Source of the DNA: Stakelama saccharophila
GTDB taxonomy: Bacteria > Pseudomonadota > Alphaproteobacteria > Sphingomonadales > Sphingomonadaceae
Direction of reading: 5' to 3'
Assembly (NCBI RefSeq): GCF_032229225.1
Contig: NZ_CP135076.1
Span: 1,159,001-1,223,000, forward strand
DNA length: 64,000 nucleotides
A model generated the notes under the pieces. That model searched no databases. It was not told where the DNA came from and saw only the letters and a program-made list of their open reading frames with translations. Position 1 is the first letter of the stretch; each line of letters begins with the position of its first letter. The position numbers and the translations under genes are program-made. Positions 62,205 through 64,000 of this stretch are shown here, piece by piece.

Positions 62205-63410
62205 TCAGCCCGCGTGCGTATGGACGTGGAGCGTGCCCGTCAGGGTGCGGTGGACGGGGCAGCGGTCGGCGATCTGCATCAGTCGTGCGCGCTGCGCATC
62301 GGTCAGATCGCCCGCGAACGTGATCTCGCGGAAGATCGCTTCGATATGGCCGCCGTCTTTCATGCAATGATCGCAGTCCCGGGCATGACTGTGATCGTGG
62401 CGCAGCGTTACCGTGACGTCGTCCAGCGGGATGCGCTCGCGCCGGGCGATCAGCCGGATGGTCATCGACGTGCAGGCCCCCAGCGCGCCGAGCAGCATGT
62501 CGTACGGCCCCGGACCGGCATCGTCGCCGCCGACCGATTCCGGTTCGTCGGCAATCCAGTCGTGCCCGTGGCTGCGCAGAATCGTGCCGAACGCGCCGTG
62601 GGCGCTGCCGGCGACGACGGCGCCTTCCCCGACATCGGCCGAATCCTCGCGCGCGGGCAGATAGCGTTCGACCCAGGCGGCGATCAGGCCGGCGACGTAG
62701 CGCGCATCGGTTTCCGCCGTCAGCAGATGGTCGGCATCGTCCAGCGTCACGAAGCTCTTCGGATGGCGGGCGGCGTCGTAGATCATGCGGGCATTGTCGA
62801 TTCCGACGACCTCGTCCGCCGGCCCGTGCAGGACGAGGAGCGCGCGGTCCAGCGCGGCGATGCGGCGGCCGGGCTCGGCATCGCGCACCGCCTTCAGAAA
62901 GCCGGCGCCGATCCGGAACGGGCGGCCGGCGATGGTCACGTCGCCGCTGCCGTCCCGCTCGATCGCGGCGAGATCGCCCTGGATGCTGTCCAGCACGTGT
63001 TCGGGATCGAACGGCGCGCCGATCGTCACCACCGCCTTCGCCTCCGGCACGTCGTGGGCGGCGGCGAGAACGGCGGCACCGCCCAGGCTGTGCCCGATCA
63101 GGATCGACGGCGCGCCGACGGTATCGCGCAGATGGCCGGCGGCGGCGACGATGTCCGCCACGTCGGCGGCGAATCCTCCTTCGGCGAACTCGCCCTCGCT
63201 GTCGCCCAGGCCGGTGAAATCGAACCGGAGCGTCGCGATGCCCGCGGCGGCCAGCGCGGTGGCGATGCGGGTCGCGGCATGGCTCTGCATCGTGCAGGTG
63301 AAGCAATGGGCGAACAGCGCGACCGCCCGGACCGGCCCGACCGGCATGATGATCCGCGCCGCCAGCCGGTCGCCGCGCGCGCCGGTGAAGGTGACTGGCC
63401 GTGATGGCAT
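62205..63410 (-). CDS. Alpha/beta hydrolase fused to OsmC domain
   Basis: A 401-residue two-domain protein. Residues 1-255 form an alpha/beta hydrolase with the nucleophile serine in [14 protein letters not shown], the aspartate in [13 protein letters not shown] and the histidine in [10 protein letters not shown]. Residues 260-401 form an OsmC/Ohr-type domain with the peroxide-reacting cysteines in [20 protein letters not shown] and [13 protein letters not shown]. The fusion may join hydrolysis of an acyl or ester substrate to reduction of an organic peroxide. GGGGG lies before ATG 63410. It follows the exonuclease gene by 22 bases on the same strand. Confidence 0.92.
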   Translation of the reverse strand: MPSRPVTFTGARGDRLAARIIMPVGPVRAVALFAHCFTCTMQSHAATRIATALAAAGIATLRFDFTGLGDSEGEFAEGGFAADVADIVAAAGHLRDTVGAPSILIGHSLGGAAVLAAAHDVPEAKAVVTIGAPFDPEHVLDSIQGDLAAIERDGSGDVTIAGRPFRIGAGFLKAVRDAEPGRRIAALDRALLVLHGPADEVVGIDNARMIYDAARHPKSFVTLDDADHLLTAETDARYVAGLIAAWVERYLPAREDSADVGEGAVVAGSAHGAFGTILRSHGHDWIADEPESVGGDDAGPGPYDMLLGALGACTSMTIRLIARRERIPLDDVTVTLRHDHSHARDCDHCMKDGGHIEAIFREITFAGDLTDAQRARLMQIADRCPVHRTLTGTLHVHTHAG

Positions 63411-63432
63411 GGCTACGCCCCCCGCTCGGCGA

Positions 63433-64000
63433 TCAAAACAGCAACTGTTCCTGCAACGCGCGGCCGATCGTACCGCCGCGGCGGCGTTCCAATTCCCGCT
63501 CGGCGGTGTGGCGCACGTCGGGATCGCGATCGTGGAGGAAGCCGGCGAGACTCTCGTCCGTGATCTCCCGCCATTCCTTGCCGCGATCGGGGCCATAGCG
63601 GACGCGCGGCAGCAGGCCCGGCATGTTCGACCATTCGATCAACTGGGCCAGGCTCGCCTCGTTCAGCATGTCGCGCAGATGGTGCGCGGTGACATAGGCA
63701 TCGGGAAAGGCACGGTGGACCGGCAGGCCGCGTTCGTGCTCCAGCCCCTCCGGCTTGCGCCAGTAACGCAGCATCTGGTTCGAGAATCCGGGGCTGTCGG
63801 GCCAGAGCCGCATGGCGCATTTCCAGGTGCAGATCCAGTCGGCGCCGTGCGTCAGGCGCGCGGTGCAGAATTGCTGCTCGAAATCGGCGCGATGCGCGGC
63901 GAGCGCCAGGCGGCGCGGCCATGGGTCGAGCACCTGGCGCGCGACATCGTGCCACCAGGGCGCATCGGCCACCTGTTCATCGAGGATATGGTGCACCGCC
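63433..64000 (-). CDS. 3'-5' exonuclease, C-terminal part
   Basis: A partial gene running off the right edge; about 188 C-terminal residues are visible. The part [20 protein letters not shown] followed by MLRYW and [20 protein letters not shown] contains the H-x(4)-D motif of the last exonuclease motif in DnaQ/ExoX-like proteins (HRAFPDA). A basic-acidic tail with [15 protein letters not shown] ends the protein. The first two acid motifs lie beyond the window. It is followed closely by the hydrolase-OsmC gene, so they may be co-transcribed. Confidence 0.75.
   Translation of the reverse strand, partial: AVHHILDEQVADAPWWHDVARQVLDPWPRRLALAAHRADFEQQFCTARLTHGADWICTWKCAMRLWPDSPGFSNQMLRYWRKPEGLEHERGLPVHRAFPDAYVTAHHLRDMLNEASLAQLIEWSNMPGLLPRVRYGPDRGKEWREITDESLAGFLHDRDPDVRHTAERELERRRGGTIGRALQEQLLF

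Overview
The window is GC-rich, densely coded chromosomal DNA from an alphaproteobacterium, almost certainly a member of the Sphingomonadales. The evidence is the set of large TonB-dependent receptors, the Ros/MucR regulator, 5-aminolevulinate synthase (C4 haem pathway), the 70% or so of genes that look like typical sphingomonad orthologues, the conserved order metK-lnt / corC-ybeY-phoH-miaB / plsC-fur / rimI-tsaB, and the many short GC-rich palindromic repeats between genes. No tRNA, rRNA, CRISPR array or prophage was seen.

Layout. 1-3.9 kb: the end of a sulfotransferase-like gene and a cysteine-rich TonB-dependent receptor. 4.1-12.3 kb: clpB, divergent from an exported M16 peptidase, then a small beta-rich protein and a CocE-type hydrolase. 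12.3-13.6 kb: a gene-poor stretch with structured repeats and a broken sulfatase. 13.6-18.6 kb: a membrane-embedded winged-helix regulator with a divergent membrane protein, then a Tat-exported SMP-30-type lactonase, an MFS anion symporter and a LuxR regulator. 18.8-26 kb: a cell-surface signalling cluster: ECF sigma factor, FecR anti-sigma factor, STN-bearing TonB receptor and, unusually, a large autotransporter. 26-28.1 kb: a RarD-type permease, a 32-residue membrane peptide and a decayed IS5-family element. 28.2-32.4 kb: class Ia ribonucleotide reductase, nrdB and nrdA, separated by small genes and a DUF559 nuclease cassette bracketed by inverted structured repeats.

33.1-47.7 kb: a CYP152-type P450 peroxygenase, metK with a probable operator, lnt, small genes, a PQQ-type sugar dehydrogenase, the corC-ybeY-phoH-miaB run, an S9 peptidase and a small exported protein. 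47.9-54.9 kb: plsC, fur, mucR, rimI, tsaB, a nitroreductase, an Nfu-type Fe-S carrier, nrdR, glyA and rpiB. 55-64 kb: a lipoprotein, the betaine-lipid genes btaA-btaB, hemA, murI divergent from plsY-dprA, a DUF1801 protein, a hydrolase-OsmC fusion and the C-terminal part of a 3'-5' exonuclease.

How the parts connect: nrdR at 52.4 kb probably controls nrdAB at 28-32 kb; metK supplies the S-adenosylmethionine used by btaA, btaB and miaB; lnt, plsC, plsY and btaAB all act on envelope lipids; fur and the two TonB receptors bear on nutrient uptake. The least explained features are (i) the intergenic repeats, several of which share one fold (two end hairpins plus a long-range central stem) while differing in sequence at paired positions, (ii) the DUF559 cassette flanked by inverted copies of such a repeat, and (iii) the autotransporter attached to a FecI/FecR/TonB-receptor signalling operon.
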